NCBI GenBank assembly: GCA_000955785.1 | Contig: JYOD01000049.1 | Location: 1-39,602 of the forward strand | Reading direction: 5' to 3' | Length of the DNA stretch: 39,602 bases | Source of the DNA: Burkholderiaceae bacterium 16 | GTDB lineage: Bacteria; Pseudomonadota; Gammaproteobacteria; Burkholderiales; Burkholderiaceae | Shown: positions 1-9,602 of the stretch, one piece after another | How the letters are laid out: each line of letters starts with the position of its first letter | How positions within the stretch are numbered: position 1 is the stretch's first letter | Notes under the pieces: generated by a model | What the model saw: the letters and a program-made list of their open reading frames with translations, nothing else | The model's database searches: none | Told to the model about the DNA's origin: nothing | Made by a program: the position numbers and the translations under genes

Positions 1-1215
1 AGATCGAACGCGTTTGGTTGCTCGCGATCATCGACGTCTGCACGCGTGCGGTGCTGGGCTATCACCTGGCGCTGGCGAGAATACAGCCGTTACGACGTGA
101 TCAAGACCATCGAGAAGGCATTGGAGCCCCATCGTGCCCGCGCCTTCTCCATAGATGGGCTCGGCTACGAGGCGCAGGGAGGCCTTCCTTCACAGAGGTG
201 GCCAGAGCTCTCGTATGTCACGTGGGAATGGATGAAGCTCGACAACGCCAAGGCGAACCTGGCTAACGAAACGCTGAGGGCACTGTGTGAATTCATCGGT
301 TGTCTGGTCGATGCCGGTCCCAGGTACTGTCCGGATGAGCGCCCGTACATCGAACGCTTCTTCGGCACGATGGCGCAGCGACTGTCTTCGCGCTTACCCG
401 GCTACACGGGTTCGCACCCACGCGATTTGCGCCGCGCGCTCGCCGATCCGAAGGGCAATCTTCGGCTCTATGTGTCGCTCGACGAACTGGAGGAGCTGGT
501 TGAGTATGCGATCACGACGTACAACGGTACACCGCATACCGGCTTGAACAGCGTGACCCCGCTCGAAGCAATGGAATACTTGCTCAATACTCAACAGACG
601 GTGCTGACGCGGCTTGCTGAGCATCATCGTCGCACCCTGTGCTTGATGCAGTCGGCCCGCCGTTGTCGTGTGCGTGCCTATCTTGAGCAAGGCGTACGTC
701 CGCACATTAACCTGTATGGCGTGCGCTACACGAGCGGTGTGCTGGCAAGAAGCACGCGGCTGGTCGGCAAGCAGCTACTCGTCTACCTGAATGCTGACGA
801 TCTGCGATGCGTGCGAGCCTTTCTCACGGATGGCACGGAACTTGGCGTCCTGGATGCACAAGGCGCCTGGGGTGTGGTGCCGCACAACCTGAAGCTGCGC
901 CAGGAGGTGAGAAAGCTGCGGGATCGGCGTCGAAGCCAACCGGGCGACTCGAACCCGATCGAAGCTTATGTGCAGGCCAAACTCGCGCAGGCAAAGACCA
1001 GTCGGAAAGCCGCGACGGAATACGCGCGGACCGTGCGGCTGCTTGCCAGTGCACCGACAACGCGTACGCCAGCCGAGGCCATGCCCGCCACGCGGAGCGC
1101 CGCCTCCTCTGTGGTGTCTGCACCGGCCGCGGTAGCGGCGGACGGTGTCCCGATCGCGCCTCACACGCCGGCGCAGCCGCGCAAACTCACGATCGGGACT
1201 GGCCAAGTCTTCTAA
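1..1215 (+). pseudogene. tniA: Tni/TnsB-like DDE transposase, 5' cut by window edge and frameshifted
   Basis: This is the transposase of a Tni/Tn7-like element, which would cut and join the transposon ends. The integrase core is visible. The first Asp lies in AIID (codon at 33-35), the second in LDNAK (241-243), and the Glu in YIERFFGT about 37 residues later. A basic Mu-type C-terminal region runs to the stop at 1215. The start lies outside the window. The reading frame entering from the left (IERVWLLAIIDVCTRAVLGY) stops matching after about base 75. The continuation (EYSRYDVIKTIEKAL) is in the next frame, so one inserted base near 75-85, or two missing ones, splits the gene. It is probably non-functional unless this is a sequencing error. 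The ATPase and TniQ genes follow directly. The family call is firm; the frameshift is read from frame continuity only. Confidence 0.82.
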
Positions 1216-1243
1216 CACCGTCGTTCACATTGCGAGGTATGTC

Positions 1244-2221
1244 ATGACACCTCAGATGCTGCGTCCGATCGATCCGTCACTTCACCCGCTGGTGACCGGC
1301 AACTATCGTATCGCCACGCCTGCGATCGAAGCCTTCTATGAACTGGTTGCTCGATGTCTACGCTACCGGGTCATGGGAGCACTGACCTATGGCCCGTCCC
1401 GCATCGGCAAGACACGCGCCATCGAGTACGTGCGATTACTGCTGGCGCGCAATCATCCGAAGATGACGAGCTACCACGCGCAATGCGAACACAAGCCGCG
1501 GCATGCCGAAGGCCCGTTCTTTGCGAACTTGCTCGAGGCTGTTGGAGACCCGGACCCGAACGTAGGTTCCAATCCGGCCAAGCGGATGCGTCTGGCCCTG
1601 CGGATTCGCGAGGCGGCGGCTCGAGCGGGAAGCGGCACGGTGCTGCTCTTCTGTGACGAGGCACAGCGCTACAACGACAACGAGTACGAGTGGCTTCGTG
1701 ACGTCCACGATTCTCTCGATCGGCAGCAGATCAAGCTGTTTACCTTTCTCGTCGGTCAGCAGGAACTGCTCGCGCAGAAGACCGCCTTGCAGGTAGCGGG
1801 AAAGACCCAGATCGTCGCGCGCCTGATGGTGGAGGAGTTGGCCTTCTACGGCATCCGTAATGCGGAGGACGTAGCGACGTGTTTGAATGGATACGATCAG
1901 ACGGCATATCCCGAAGGTAGCCAATGGAGCTTTACGCGATTCTATGTTCCCGAGGCCTTTGACGCCGGCTACAGACTGGTCAGCGACGCCAGCGCGCTCT
2001 GGCAGGCGTTCGAGATCGCACACCACAAGGCGAATCTCCCGGGGCAGCTCGCGCTCCCGATGGAATCCTTCGCGCGGGCGGTCGAGATCGTGCTCAAGGA
2101 TAGTGAAGTGAAGGACGATCCGGGCTATCGTCCTGATCCTGCCTTGTGGGCCCATGCGGTACGGCATTCCGGCTATGTCCAGTCACGTCATGCCACCGGT
2201 CGCGTGCTCGTCGCCGCCTAG
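1244..2221 (+). CDS. tniB: TniB-like AAA ATPase of the transposon
   Basis: This is the transposition ATPase (325 aa) that works with the DDE transposase and TniQ to activate and place target DNA. The Walker A motif is GPSRIGKT, at about residues 51-58, and the Walker B motif is LLFCDEAQR, at about residues 142-150, as in TniB/TnsC/IstB-type AAA proteins. The ATG at 1244 is preceded by a GAGGT ribosome site. It lies 28 bases after the transposase stop, so the three genes probably form one transcript. Earlier in-frame starts would overlap the transposase gene without a visible ribosome site. The 5' end of this gene, including the ribosome site, recurs in diverged form at about 26.58 kb. Confidence 0.88.
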   Translation: MTPQMLRPIDPSLHPLVTGNYRIATPAIEAFYELVARCLRYRVMGALTYGPSRIGKTRAIEYVRLLLARNHPKMTSYHAQCEHKPRHAEGPFFANLLEAVGDPDPNVGSNPAKRMRLALRIREAAARAGSGTVLLFCDEAQRYNDNEYEWLRDVHDSLDRQQIKLFTFLVGQQELLAQKTALQVAGKTQIVARLMVEELAFYGIRNAEDVATCLNGYDQTAYPEGSQWSFTRFYVPEAFDAGYRLVSDASALWQAFEIAHHKANLPGQLALPMESFARAVEIVLKDSEVKDDPGYRPDPALWAHAVRHSGYVQSRHATGRVLVAA

Positions 2222-2225
2222 CGAA

Positions 2226-2843
2226 ATGTTGCTCAGCACGCCGAGGTTTCCGATTCTCACGCTCGACGAGGCTAAGCTGACGCCGGCCCTGGGTTACCTA
2301 TTCCATCGAAAGTGGATCGATCCATACGAGTCGCTCGTTTCGATCCTATGGAAATTCGAGAAGGCAAATTCGTTGTCGGGCAGGGTGCTTGCGCATTTGA
2401 TGGGACCGGACATCGACCCCTATGAGGGCATCGTACCGAAGCTCGGTGTCGTCGATATCGATCGATTGCACGGCGCACTTGGCTTGCCGAAAACAACGTT
2501 GCGTGAGGCGCTGCTCGCGCCGACCGAGCGGCGACGCTTTAGCGCGACATTTCGTCACTGCCGTCGCTGTATCGCGCATGGCTATCACAGTGTCGTGCAT
2601 CAGGTCGAAACCATCTATCGGTGTCCAGCGCATCATTGCGCGCTCGAATCGGCATGTCGTAGCTGTGGGTATGAAGCGCCGTATCGTGCGAACGTGCAAC
2701 TTCTCGAAACACCATACCGTTGCTCGCAGTGCCGTGAAAGCTATGGTGGGTATGGGTGGAGGCCCTCCGAGGCTCGGCCAATGCAAGCAGGGTACCGCAA
2801 AGCGCTGGCGCGGAAATATGTTGGGAGTGCGTTGGGATTGTGA
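2226..2843 (+). CDS. tniQ: TniQ family protein (short)
   Basis: This is the TniQ/TnsD-like partner that helps choose the target site. A zinc-binding stretch is clear: FRHCRRCIAHGYHS followed by RCPAHH, then CRSCG and CSQC, a typical TniQ Cys/His pattern. The protein is about 205 residues, far shorter than the usual roughly 400-residue TniQ, and ends soon after the zinc module, so the C-terminal half is missing or this is a short subgroup. I chose the ATG 4 bases after the ATPase stop. In-frame ATGs at 2154, 2175 and 2190 would overlap the ATPase gene and show no better ribosome site. The family is firm; the exact start is not. Confidence 0.78.
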   Translation: MLLSTPRFPILTLDEAKLTPALGYLFHRKWIDPYESLVSILWKFEKANSLSGRVLAHLMGPDIDPYEGIVPKLGVVDIDRLHGALGLPKTTLREALLAPTERRRFSATFRHCRRCIAHGYHSVVHQVETIYRCPAHHCALESACRSCGYEAPYRANVQLLETPYRCSQCRESYGGYGWRPSEARPMQAGYRKALARKYVGSALGL

Positions 2844-2960
2844 TCATGCAGCGGACTTGGACGCTCGCTCACGCGTACTCGGTGGAGCGCGGTCGGGGAC
2901 CCCATCGGGCGTTCACATCGGCGCAGAAAGCTGGCGCATCCAGACCGGTGGGTACGGCAG

Positions 2961-3083
2961 CCGGTGACACTTTCGCTTCGTTCCATCCAAGTCATTGAAC
3001 CGTAAGGAAATTCCTCCCGTACCGTGCCCTTGACGCGCAGAGGTGGCACTTTTGCTTGCGAACCGGTGGCGCTTTTGCTTCGG
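2961..3083 (+). repeat. Direct repeats at the transposon end (probable transposase binding sites)
   Basis: There are three imperfect copies of a roughly 20-base unit, close to CCGGTGGCACTTTTGCTTCG, at 2961-2980, 3040-3060 and 3063-3083, all in the same orientation. Tn7 and Tn5053-type elements carry such repeated transposase sites at their ends. The array lies between tniQ and the truncated dehydrogenase remnant, where the element's right end should be. The exact terminal base and target duplication cannot be fixed because the other end is outside the window. Confidence 0.7.
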
Positions 3084-3099
3084 TATACGCTTGCGTCAT

Positions 3100-3549
3100 G
3101 TTCGCGAGGCCGCTCAAAGGTCCGAGCCTATTCCGCAGGGCTGGGCGGTGTCGCCTCTCGGGGAGCCAACAACTAACGCGTCGGAAGCTCTTGCGGGCGC
3201 TCTTCTTCCCGCAGGCGGCGCCAGGGGGTTTGGCATCGGATTGATGTCGGAGGTGCTTGCGTCTTTCTTTACAAATTCTGCAATGTCGCTCGACACTGAG
3301 AGCCTGCAAACAGTCTATGGCCCGCCTCACGGGTTAGGGGTCTTCTGCATACTGCTCGATCCAACAGCGGTCGCGGGGGATCATTTCTGGCACAAGCTTG
3401 GCAGGCTGAAGGAAGCAATCGACTCTCAGTCGGGAACACGTCTACCAGGCACGAAACAGCGAGCACAAGAATGCGTGACAGTGGACCGTGCAATGTGGGA
3501 GAAGGCTCAATCTCTCGCCGAGTCGCGCTTCGATAACCACGCCGGCTGA
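3100..3549 (+). pseudogene. 3' remnant of a malate/L-lactate dehydrogenase-type (Ldh2 family) gene
   Basis: From REAAQRSEPIPQGWA onwards the frame reads like the C-terminal part of the Ldh2 family of NAD(P)-dependent 2-hydroxyacid dehydrogenases. It has the EPIP-GWA segment, PTT at a dipeptide spacer, ALAGALLPAGGARGFGIGLMSEVLA, a final LDPTAV segment and a PG-T-KQ-E tail. About 150 residues remain out of the usual 330-350. Sequence upstream of about 3100 belongs to the transposon end. The ATG at 3043 that opens the continuous frame lies in transposon DNA, so any product would be a non-functional chimera. This marks the target gene into which the element inserted. Confidence 0.68.
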
Positions 3550-4148
3550 ATCGCTTCCTCTCTTGAGCACATACTGCCCACCGAGTGCTGGTCGTCCTCA
3601 AACGAGCTAGCATGCGACAACCTACCTTTGAGCAGATGACCGCTAATCGAGGCAGCCATCTGCTTCATCGCTCTCGACGTTAGGCCGCGTTCGGTTTTTG
3701 CGCGGCGCCACGAAGAGCCAATGACTGGCCGCGCTCAGTTGTACCCCAACCAGGCAATGTTTGCCACATCGGGTCGGTCGCTCGAATTTTCCATAAGAAC
3801 TTCTGATGGCTTCCTACATACACCGTTCGTTAGCGGGTTGACCGAAGCTGTCCGGCTTGTCGAATCGTCCGAGGGTCGTACGTTACTACGGGGTGCGTTG
3901 CCAAAAGGCGTGACGAGATTCATTGCTACTCCTATGAATGAATTTTCATATTCCCATTCACCTGAACAATAGGCAAAAAGGCCGGGATACGGCGGAAAAA
4001 CGACGACCCCGGTGGGTGCCATGTGCCAATAACATGTAAAGCGTGCGGCTGATGCCACGGCGAGATCACCCTCGCAATAACCGGCAACGTCAACACCCAA
4101 AACTCTTGATGCCGTCGGCTTAGTTGGATTACGCCCGCTAGAGACGAC
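3550..4148. other. Gene-poor stretch between the dehydrogenase remnant and ilvB
   Basis: I see no recognisable gene. A plus-strand frame of 83 codons opens at 3721, and an antisense frame opens at 4100. Neither has a good ribosome site or a familiar motif, so I do not call either one. No clear terminator follows the minus-strand ilvB stop. Confidence 0.5.
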
Positions 4149-5906
4149 TCAGCCGTTGAATGACTGTTCGCCGAACATCATCATGTCGAGACCATCTCCG
4201 CCTCGAATCATTGGCCATACATTTTCGGTCGGGTCCACTTTAATATCGAGAAAGACCGTTCGCTTTCTCTCAGAAAGCGCCTCACGTAAAGCCGGCTCGA
4301 CGTCGGCTTCAGTGGAAACAGTATGTCCGATATGCCCATAGGCTTTGGCCAAGGCGGCGAAGTCTGGTAGTGCTTCCAAGTATGAGTGACTATATCGCTG
4401 CTCATACTCGACGTGTTGTAACTGTCGCACCATTCCAAGATATCCGTTGTTCAGTGAGACGATCTTCACTGGCAGCTCGTACTGCTTGCAGGTGGATAGT
4501 TCCTGAATACACATCTGAATGGAGCCGTCTCCCGTGATGGCAATGACCTCGCGTTCGGGGAAGGCGCGTTTTGCTCCCATGGCGTAGGGAAGACCTACCC
4601 CCATGGTGCCGAGCCCTCCGGAATTGAGCCATTGACGTGGCTGTCCGAACTGATAGTGTTGTGCTGCCCACATCTGATGCTGGCCGACATCCGAGCAAAC
4701 AATGGCGTTCTCTGGTGCGATTCGGCAGAGTGTTTCGATCACGTATTGGGGTTTTATGGTCTTGCCGTCCCGCGTATAGGCCAGACAGTTCTTGGTTCGC
4801 CATTCAGAAATGCGCTCCCACCAAGCCGTTCTGCTGCTGGACGGCTCCTCGCTGTCCCTCCAGGACTCAATGAGGCGCTGCAAGATGCGCAGGGCATCTC
4901 CAACGATTGGCACTGTCGGTTTGACCCGCTTACCGATGCTTGTCGGGTCAATGTCAATGTGAATGATTTGCCTTGGGGACGAGCAGAAGTCTGCAACGTT
5001 GCCGATAACGCGGTCGTCAAATCGAGCGCCGACGGCAAGGAGTACATCGCACTCCTGCATCGCTCGGTTCGCCTCATAAGTGCCATGCATGCCGGGCATG
5101 CCAAGATTCCGGATGTCCTTTCCCGGGAAGGCGCCAAGCGCCATAAGCGTGGTGGTGACCGGCGCGTCGATCAAGGCTGCCAGCTTTCTCACCTCGGGGC
5201 TCGCTTGTGCAGACACGACACCGCCACCGATATAGAGATAGGGCCGTGCAGCGCGCTTCAGCAAGCGAACTGCCTGGCGGATTTGTCCTTCATGTCCAGC
5301 GACCGTAGGTCGATATGAACGAATGTCAGCTCGCTCAGGGTACTGAAATGGTCCTGTGCTGAGGGCTATATCCTTCGGAATGTCAACCAGCACCGGGCCG
5401 GGCCGGCCAGTACGCGCGAGGTAGAAAGCCTTTTTCAAAGTTTGAGGCAGGCTCGTCACGTCTGTCACGAGGAAATTGTGCTTCACAATGGGACGCGTAA
5501 TGCCGACCGCATCGCACTCTTGAAAGGCGTCCTCGCCAATCATTGAGGTTGGCACATTCCCTGACAGGATCACCAGCGGTATCGAATCAAAGTAAGCCGT
5601 TGCGATGCCCGTCACAGCGTTGGTAACACCGGGGCCAGATGTCACGAGAGCGACGCCAACTTCTCCGGTTGCACGAGCATAGCCGTCCGCGGCATGTACC
5701 GCGGCTTGCTCATGACGCACGAGCAAATGCTGAAGGCTTGGTTGCTGTGCAATAGCGTCGTAGATCGGTAGAACGGCGCCGCCGGGATAACCCCAAACGC
5801 TTTGTACGCCCTCCGCCAACAACGCTTCTACAATCATCTCCGCACCACTCATCATGCGAGACGGCGAAGAAGTGCGGGAGTGAAAATCAGGAGAGGGACG
5901 GTTCAT
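4149..5906 (-). CDS. ilvB: Acetolactate synthase large subunit
   Basis: This thiamine-diphosphate enzyme (585 aa) joins two pyruvates, or pyruvate and 2-oxobutyrate, in the first common step of branched-chain amino acid synthesis. The N-terminal domain carries the catalytic Glu in VRHEQAAVHAADGYARATG (Glu66). The central domain has the FAD-type segments, and the C-terminal domain has the cofactor motif GDGSIQMCIQELS with the conserved NN near NNGYLGMVRQ. Length and domain order are normal. No regulatory small subunit (ilvH) lies beside it, unlike a usual ilvBH operon, so this may be an accessory copy. It is divergent from the pyruvate dehydrogenase E1 gene. A start at Met18 or Met19 is also possible, since the first 17 residues look like an extension. 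Confidence 0.9.
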   Translation of the reverse strand: MNRPSPDFHSRTSSPSRMMSGAEMIVEALLAEGVQSVWGYPGGAVLPIYDAIAQQPSLQHLLVRHEQAAVHAADGYARATGEVGVALVTSGPGVTNAVTGIATAYFDSIPLVILSGNVPTSMIGEDAFQECDAVGITRPIVKHNFLVTDVTSLPQTLKKAFYLARTGRPGPVLVDIPKDIALSTGPFQYPERADIRSYRPTVAGHEGQIRQAVRLLKRAARPYLYIGGGVVSAQASPEVRKLAALIDAPVTTTLMALGAFPGKDIRNLGMPGMHGTYEANRAMQECDVLLAVGARFDDRVIGNVADFCSSPRQIIHIDIDPTSIGKRVKPTVPIVGDALRILQRLIESWRDSEEPSSSRTAWWERISEWRTKNCLAYTRDGKTIKPQYVIETLCRIAPENAIVCSDVGQHQMWAAQHYQFGQPRQWLNSGGLGTMGVGLPYAMGAKRAFPEREVIAITGDGSIQMCIQELSTCKQYELPVKIVSLNNGYLGMVRQLQHVEYEQRYSHSYLEALPDFAALAKAYGHIGHTVSTEADVEPALREALSERKRTVFLDIKVDPTENVWPMIRGGDGLDMMMFGEQSFNG

Positions 5907-6460
5907 CGCGAGTGTGTCTTTGGATTTCAGGGCAAGGCAATGCTAAGCCCAGTTGATTCTAGGCGGCTCGTTACAGCATTGGTCGCTGAATTCGACTGTG
6001 AATGCCCAGCGTCTCAGCGCGTCATGCCGACGATACGAGGCTGGCCAGTGGAATATTCTGATTCGCTCAAAACCACGTGACGAAAGTAGCGCCGCGGTCG
6101 CAAGAAGGGCGCTTGTAGAGAGAACTCGTCGAGAGGACTTTCAGGAAGCCTATCGCTCATGCCTAACGGAAAGCCATCTATCCGCAATATGACCCTCTCG
6201 CTAGCCAGTGTCACGCAGCGTAAAAGGCGTCAGAGGGCTTGAGGCTTGGTAGAGAAGGGCGAACGCTGAGCGCGCGGTCCTAACCTGACGTTCGCTAGCC
6301 CCTGCTTGTCTGAAGCTCAACCAATCCGAAGTTGATGGTGTCGAGGCCCGCTGTTCCGTTCTGGCAGGAAGCCACATCGCAGCAGATTGTGCTGGACCGA
6401 TAACGACTTGCAGTCGAGTACGGTACGACATGCTGGGATTTCCCGCCTAGAATTTTGCCT
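5907..6460. other. Divergent intergenic region between ilvB and aceE
   Basis: This is 554 bases with no gene that I recognise on either strand; it must hold the promoters of ilvB (leftward) and the E1 gene (rightward). I could not pick out a convincing -35/-10 pair, and the Shine-Dalgarno sequence in front of the E1 ATG at 6461 is weak. Confidence 0.5.
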
Positions 6461-9088
6461 ATGAATACGCCAACTACACCCCTGCTCCAGGACGCGGTCG
6501 CTGCACAGCAAGTTGACCTCGATCCCATCGAAACCACCGAATGGCGCGAAGCGTTCATCGGACTGATTCAGGCATACGGCCCTGAACGCGGGAAGTACAT
6601 CCTTGATGAGCTTGCTCGCCTGGCTCGGGACCAACGTGTCGGATGGCAGCCCAATCTAACGACGCCATATGTGAACACTATCAGCGTCGACGCGCAGCCG
6701 AAGTTCCCGGGCGACTTGGCCATTGAGGAGCGACTGGGATCTATGATGCGCTGGAATGCACTGGCAATGGTCGTTCGAGCTAACCAGGCATATGGCGAAC
6801 TGGGTGGACACATCGCGAGTTATGCGAGCGCCGCGGATCTGTTTGAGACCGGCTTCAATCACTTTTTCCGCGCGGACGATCTGGTGTTCTTTCAGGCGCA
6901 TAGTGCGCCGGGTGTCTATGCACGTGCCTTCCTCGAAGGCAGGTTGTCCGAAGCCGACCTGGCTCATTATCGACAGGAAATCGTTGGTCCTCGCAACGGC
7001 GCACGTGGCTTGTCCAGCTATCCGCATCCGTGGCTGATGCCGGATTTCTGGCAGTTTCCCACCGGCTCGATGGGCATCGGGCCCATCAGCTCTATCTACC
7101 ACGCACGGTTTATGCGCTACCTTTCACATCGCGGCCTGCTGCAGTGTGACAACCGAACGGTCTGGGGCGTATTCGGCGATGGGGAAATGGATGAGCCGGA
7201 GTCCATGAGTGCGCTGACATTGGCGGCCCGTGAGAAACTGGATAACCTCGTGTGGGTCGTCAACTGCAACTTGCAGCGCCTGGATGGTCCGGTGCGGGGC
7301 AATGGCCGAATCATCGATGAACTCGAGCGGCTGTTTTCCGGTGCTGGTTGGAACGTTATCAAGCTGCTGTGGGGTAGCGACTGGGATGGCCTCTTTGCTC
7401 GCGACGCCAACGGTGCCTTGACGGAGGCCTTGGGCGACACCGTTGACGGTCAGATGCAAACCTTCGCGGCGAAGGATGGGCGTTTCAACCGTGAGCATTT
7501 CTTTGGGCAAAATCCGCAGCTTGCTTTGTTGGCGCAGGGTATGACCGACGAGCAGATCGACCGCTTGAAGAGAGGCGGCCACGATTTGGTCAAGATCTAC
7601 GCCGCCTATGCTAAAGCGGCCGAACGAAATGGTCGGCCTACAGTCATCCTGGCTCATACGAAGAAGGGGTATGGCATGGGTGCGGCAGGCCAAGGCCGTA
7701 TGACCACGCATTCGCAGAAGAAGCTCGATGATTCCCAGCTCATTGAGTTCAGGAACCGGTTCAATCTTCCGCTGACAGACGACCAGGCGACCTCTCTGAC
7801 CTTCCTGAAACCCGATGCGGAGAGCGATGAGATGCGATACATGCGGTCGCGGCGGGCGGGGTTGGGCGGCGCTTTGCCCAAGCGCAATACACAGTGTAGT
7901 GTGGTTGCAAAACCTGCGCTGGCTTCGTACGCGCGTTTTGCGATTGAGGCCAACGGTAAAGAGATGAGCACGACGATGGCCTTCGTGCGCTTGCTCGGGC
8001 AGTTGCTGAAGGACAAGGAATTGGGTCCCCGCATCGTGCCAATCGTTGCTGATGAAGCACGCACCTTTGGAATGGCCAACCTCTTCAAGCAGGTGGGCAT
8101 CTACAGCAGTGTGGGCCAACGGTACGACCCGGAAGATATCGGATCGGTATTGGCGTACCGAGAGGCGTTCAACGGCCAAATCTTGGAGGAGGGGATTAGT
8201 GAGGCTGGCGCGATTGCCAGCTGGACGGCTGCAGCGACGAGCTATAGCGTTCACGGCCTCGCTATGTTGCCGTTCTATATTTACTACTCCATGTTCGGCT
8301 TCCAGCGCATCGGAGATGCCATCTGGGCAGCTGCAGACCAGCGAGCTCGCGGATTCCTGCTTGGCGCTACCTCGGGGCGTACCACGTTGGGAGGAGAAGG
8401 TTTGCAGCACCAGGACGGAACCAGCCACTTGGTTGCCGCAACCATTCCCAATTGCAAGGCCTATGACCCCGCGTTTGCGGCAGAGATGGCCGTGATCGTT
8501 GACGCAGGCATTCGGGAAATGATGCTGGAGCAGCAAGACGTCTTCTACTACGTCACGCTGATGAATGAAAACTATGCGCAGCCTAACTTGTCCGCCGACG
8601 TCGAGGCTGCGATCTTGCGGGGATGCTACAAGTTCGACGATTGGCAGCGCCCCGATACAGCGTCTTCGACAGCTTCGGCCAGGCGGGTCACCCTGATGGG
8701 CTCGGGAGCCATCCTGACCGAAGTCATTAAGGCGGCACAGCAACTGGCTAGTGACGGCATCAATGTCTCGGTCTACAGCGTGACGAGTTGGAGTGAGCTG
8801 GCCCGTGATGGCGCCTTGCATCGCAAGCGGGAACTCCTAGGCGAGGCGAGCAATGAAATTCCGTTCCTCCAACTGCAACTGGAGCAGAGCGCGGGCCCGA
8901 TTATTGCCGCAACAGACTATGTCCGCGCGGTGCCGGAGAGCGTCCGGGAATATGTGCCGACGGATCGCCGGTATCTGACTTTGGGAACCGATGGCTTTGG
9001 CCGAAGTGATACGCGCGGGGCTCTTCGCGAGTATTTCGGCGTTGATGCAGCATCGATTGTCCGGGCGGCTAAGCACTCGCTGGACTAG
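6461..9088 (+). CDS. aceE: Pyruvate dehydrogenase E1 component, homodimeric type
   Basis: This is the E1 subunit (875 aa) that decarboxylates pyruvate with thiamine diphosphate and passes the acetyl group to the lipoyl domains of E2. The N-terminal half holds the cofactor motif GDGEMDEPES near residue 238, ending at VWVVNCNLQRLDGPV. The transketolase-like middle domain has the region around DEARTFGMANLFKQVGIYS, and the C-terminal domain runs to the stop. Length is close to the usual 885-900. The E2 and E3 genes are not adjacent: they lie 13 kb downstream in DNA of visibly higher GC, so this E1 may have a different origin. A TTG two codons upstream is possible, but the ATG at 6461 matches the family start (short tail, then the DPIETTEW segment). 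Confidence 0.95.
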   Translation: MNTPTTPLLQDAVAAQQVDLDPIETTEWREAFIGLIQAYGPERGKYILDELARLARDQRVGWQPNLTTPYVNTISVDAQPKFPGDLAIEERLGSMMRWNALAMVVRANQAYGELGGHIASYASAADLFETGFNHFFRADDLVFFQAHSAPGVYARAFLEGRLSEADLAHYRQEIVGPRNGARGLSSYPHPWLMPDFWQFPTGSMGIGPISSIYHARFMRYLSHRGLLQCDNRTVWGVFGDGEMDEPESMSALTLAAREKLDNLVWVVNCNLQRLDGPVRGNGRIIDELERLFSGAGWNVIKLLWGSDWDGLFARDANGALTEALGDTVDGQMQTFAAKDGRFNREHFFGQNPQLALLAQGMTDEQIDRLKRGGHDLVKIYAAYAKAAERNGRPTVILAHTKKGYGMGAAGQGRMTTHSQKKLDDSQLIEFRNRFNLPLTDDQATSLTFLKPDAESDEMRYMRSRRAGLGGALPKRNTQCSVVAKPALASYARFAIEANGKEMSTTMAFVRLLGQLLKDKELGPRIVPIVADEARTFGMANLFKQVGIYSSVGQRYDPEDIGSVLAYREAFNGQILEEGISEAGAIASWTAAATSYSVHGLAMLPFYIYYSMFGFQRIGDAIWAAADQRARGFLLGATSGRTTLGGEGLQHQDGTSHLVAATIPNCKAYDPAFAAEMAVIVDAGIREMMLEQQDVFYYVTLMNENYAQPNLSADVEAAILRGCYKFDDWQRPDTASSTASARRVTLMGSGAILTEVIKAAQQLASDGINVSVYSVTSWSELARDGALHRKRELLGEASNEIPFLQLQLEQSAGPIIAATDYVRAVPESVREYVPTDRRYLTLGTDGFGRSDTRGALREYFGVDAASIVRAAKHSLD

Positions 9089-9536
9089 TTCTGCGCTATG
9101 GGGACCAAGCCCCGATCCTCACAATATTGCCGGTAGACGGCCAGCGAACGCCCCGCGAAACCAGCGAGAGGCGCTCGCTGGCCGACGCACTTCTGTGGCG
9201 CCCGTTGTCACGTCGGCCTCAGTCGCGGCGCACTGATGGCGATGCGTCGGTCAGGAGCGGCTATCCAGCTTTCCAGAGTCTGGATCCAGGTGGGTCATCC
9301 ATCACAACTCGCTGGATCGGGCCGGCCATCGGCCTGTTCCCTGTCCTCACGCTCTTCACCGCAGGTGTCGTAAAGAGCTCAGCAGGTAGATGCGAGCCCG
9401 GTTCGCATTAGGTTGTCTCCCATAGCGCTACGTGGCGGGCCCTCCGCCTCACCTACCGAAACCGACTACCGCTAAGACGTGAATGTGTATCACAGGCCAT
9501 CGCCTGAACGCTACCGGCAAACATCCTGGAGTTTCG
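9089..9536. other. Gene-poor stretch after aceE
   Basis: I see no gene here. The only clear structure is the hairpin at 9161-9181. The rest shows short open frames without ribosome sites or familiar motifs. Confidence 0.45.
9161..9181. repeat. Perfect hairpin downstream of aceE
   Basis: The arms CCAGCGAG and CTCGCTGG form a perfect 8-base-pair stem with a 5-base loop, 72 bases after the E1 stop. No T-run follows on either strand, so it is not a standard intrinsic terminator. It may stabilise the 3' end of the transcript. Confidence 0.45.
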
Positions 9537-9600
9537 TTGACACGGGGTGTAGTGCGTCGTATAGTTTTACGTATAGGAACACTGTACCGAATATCGGAAC
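9537..9600 (+). promoter_or_regulatory. Sigma70-type promoter with palindromic operator in front of the IclR gene
   Basis: TTGACA (9537-9542), a 17-base spacer and TATAGT (9560-9565) form a near-ideal promoter. The near-perfect palindrome GGAACACTGTACC (9576-9588, pattern GGWACASTGTWCC) covers the expected start of transcription. A further GGAAC half-site lies at 9596-9600. The same arrangement, base-for-base in spacing, recurs at 14119-14182. The position suggests repression by blocking transcription start, most simply by the IclR protein encoded immediately downstream. Confidence 0.75.
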
Positions 9601-9602
9601 AT

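Noticed and set aside
7124..8821. 565-codon open frame on the minus strand inside the E1 gene
   Set aside because: It is the antisense shadow of a highly conserved enzyme, with no ribosome site and no domain pattern.
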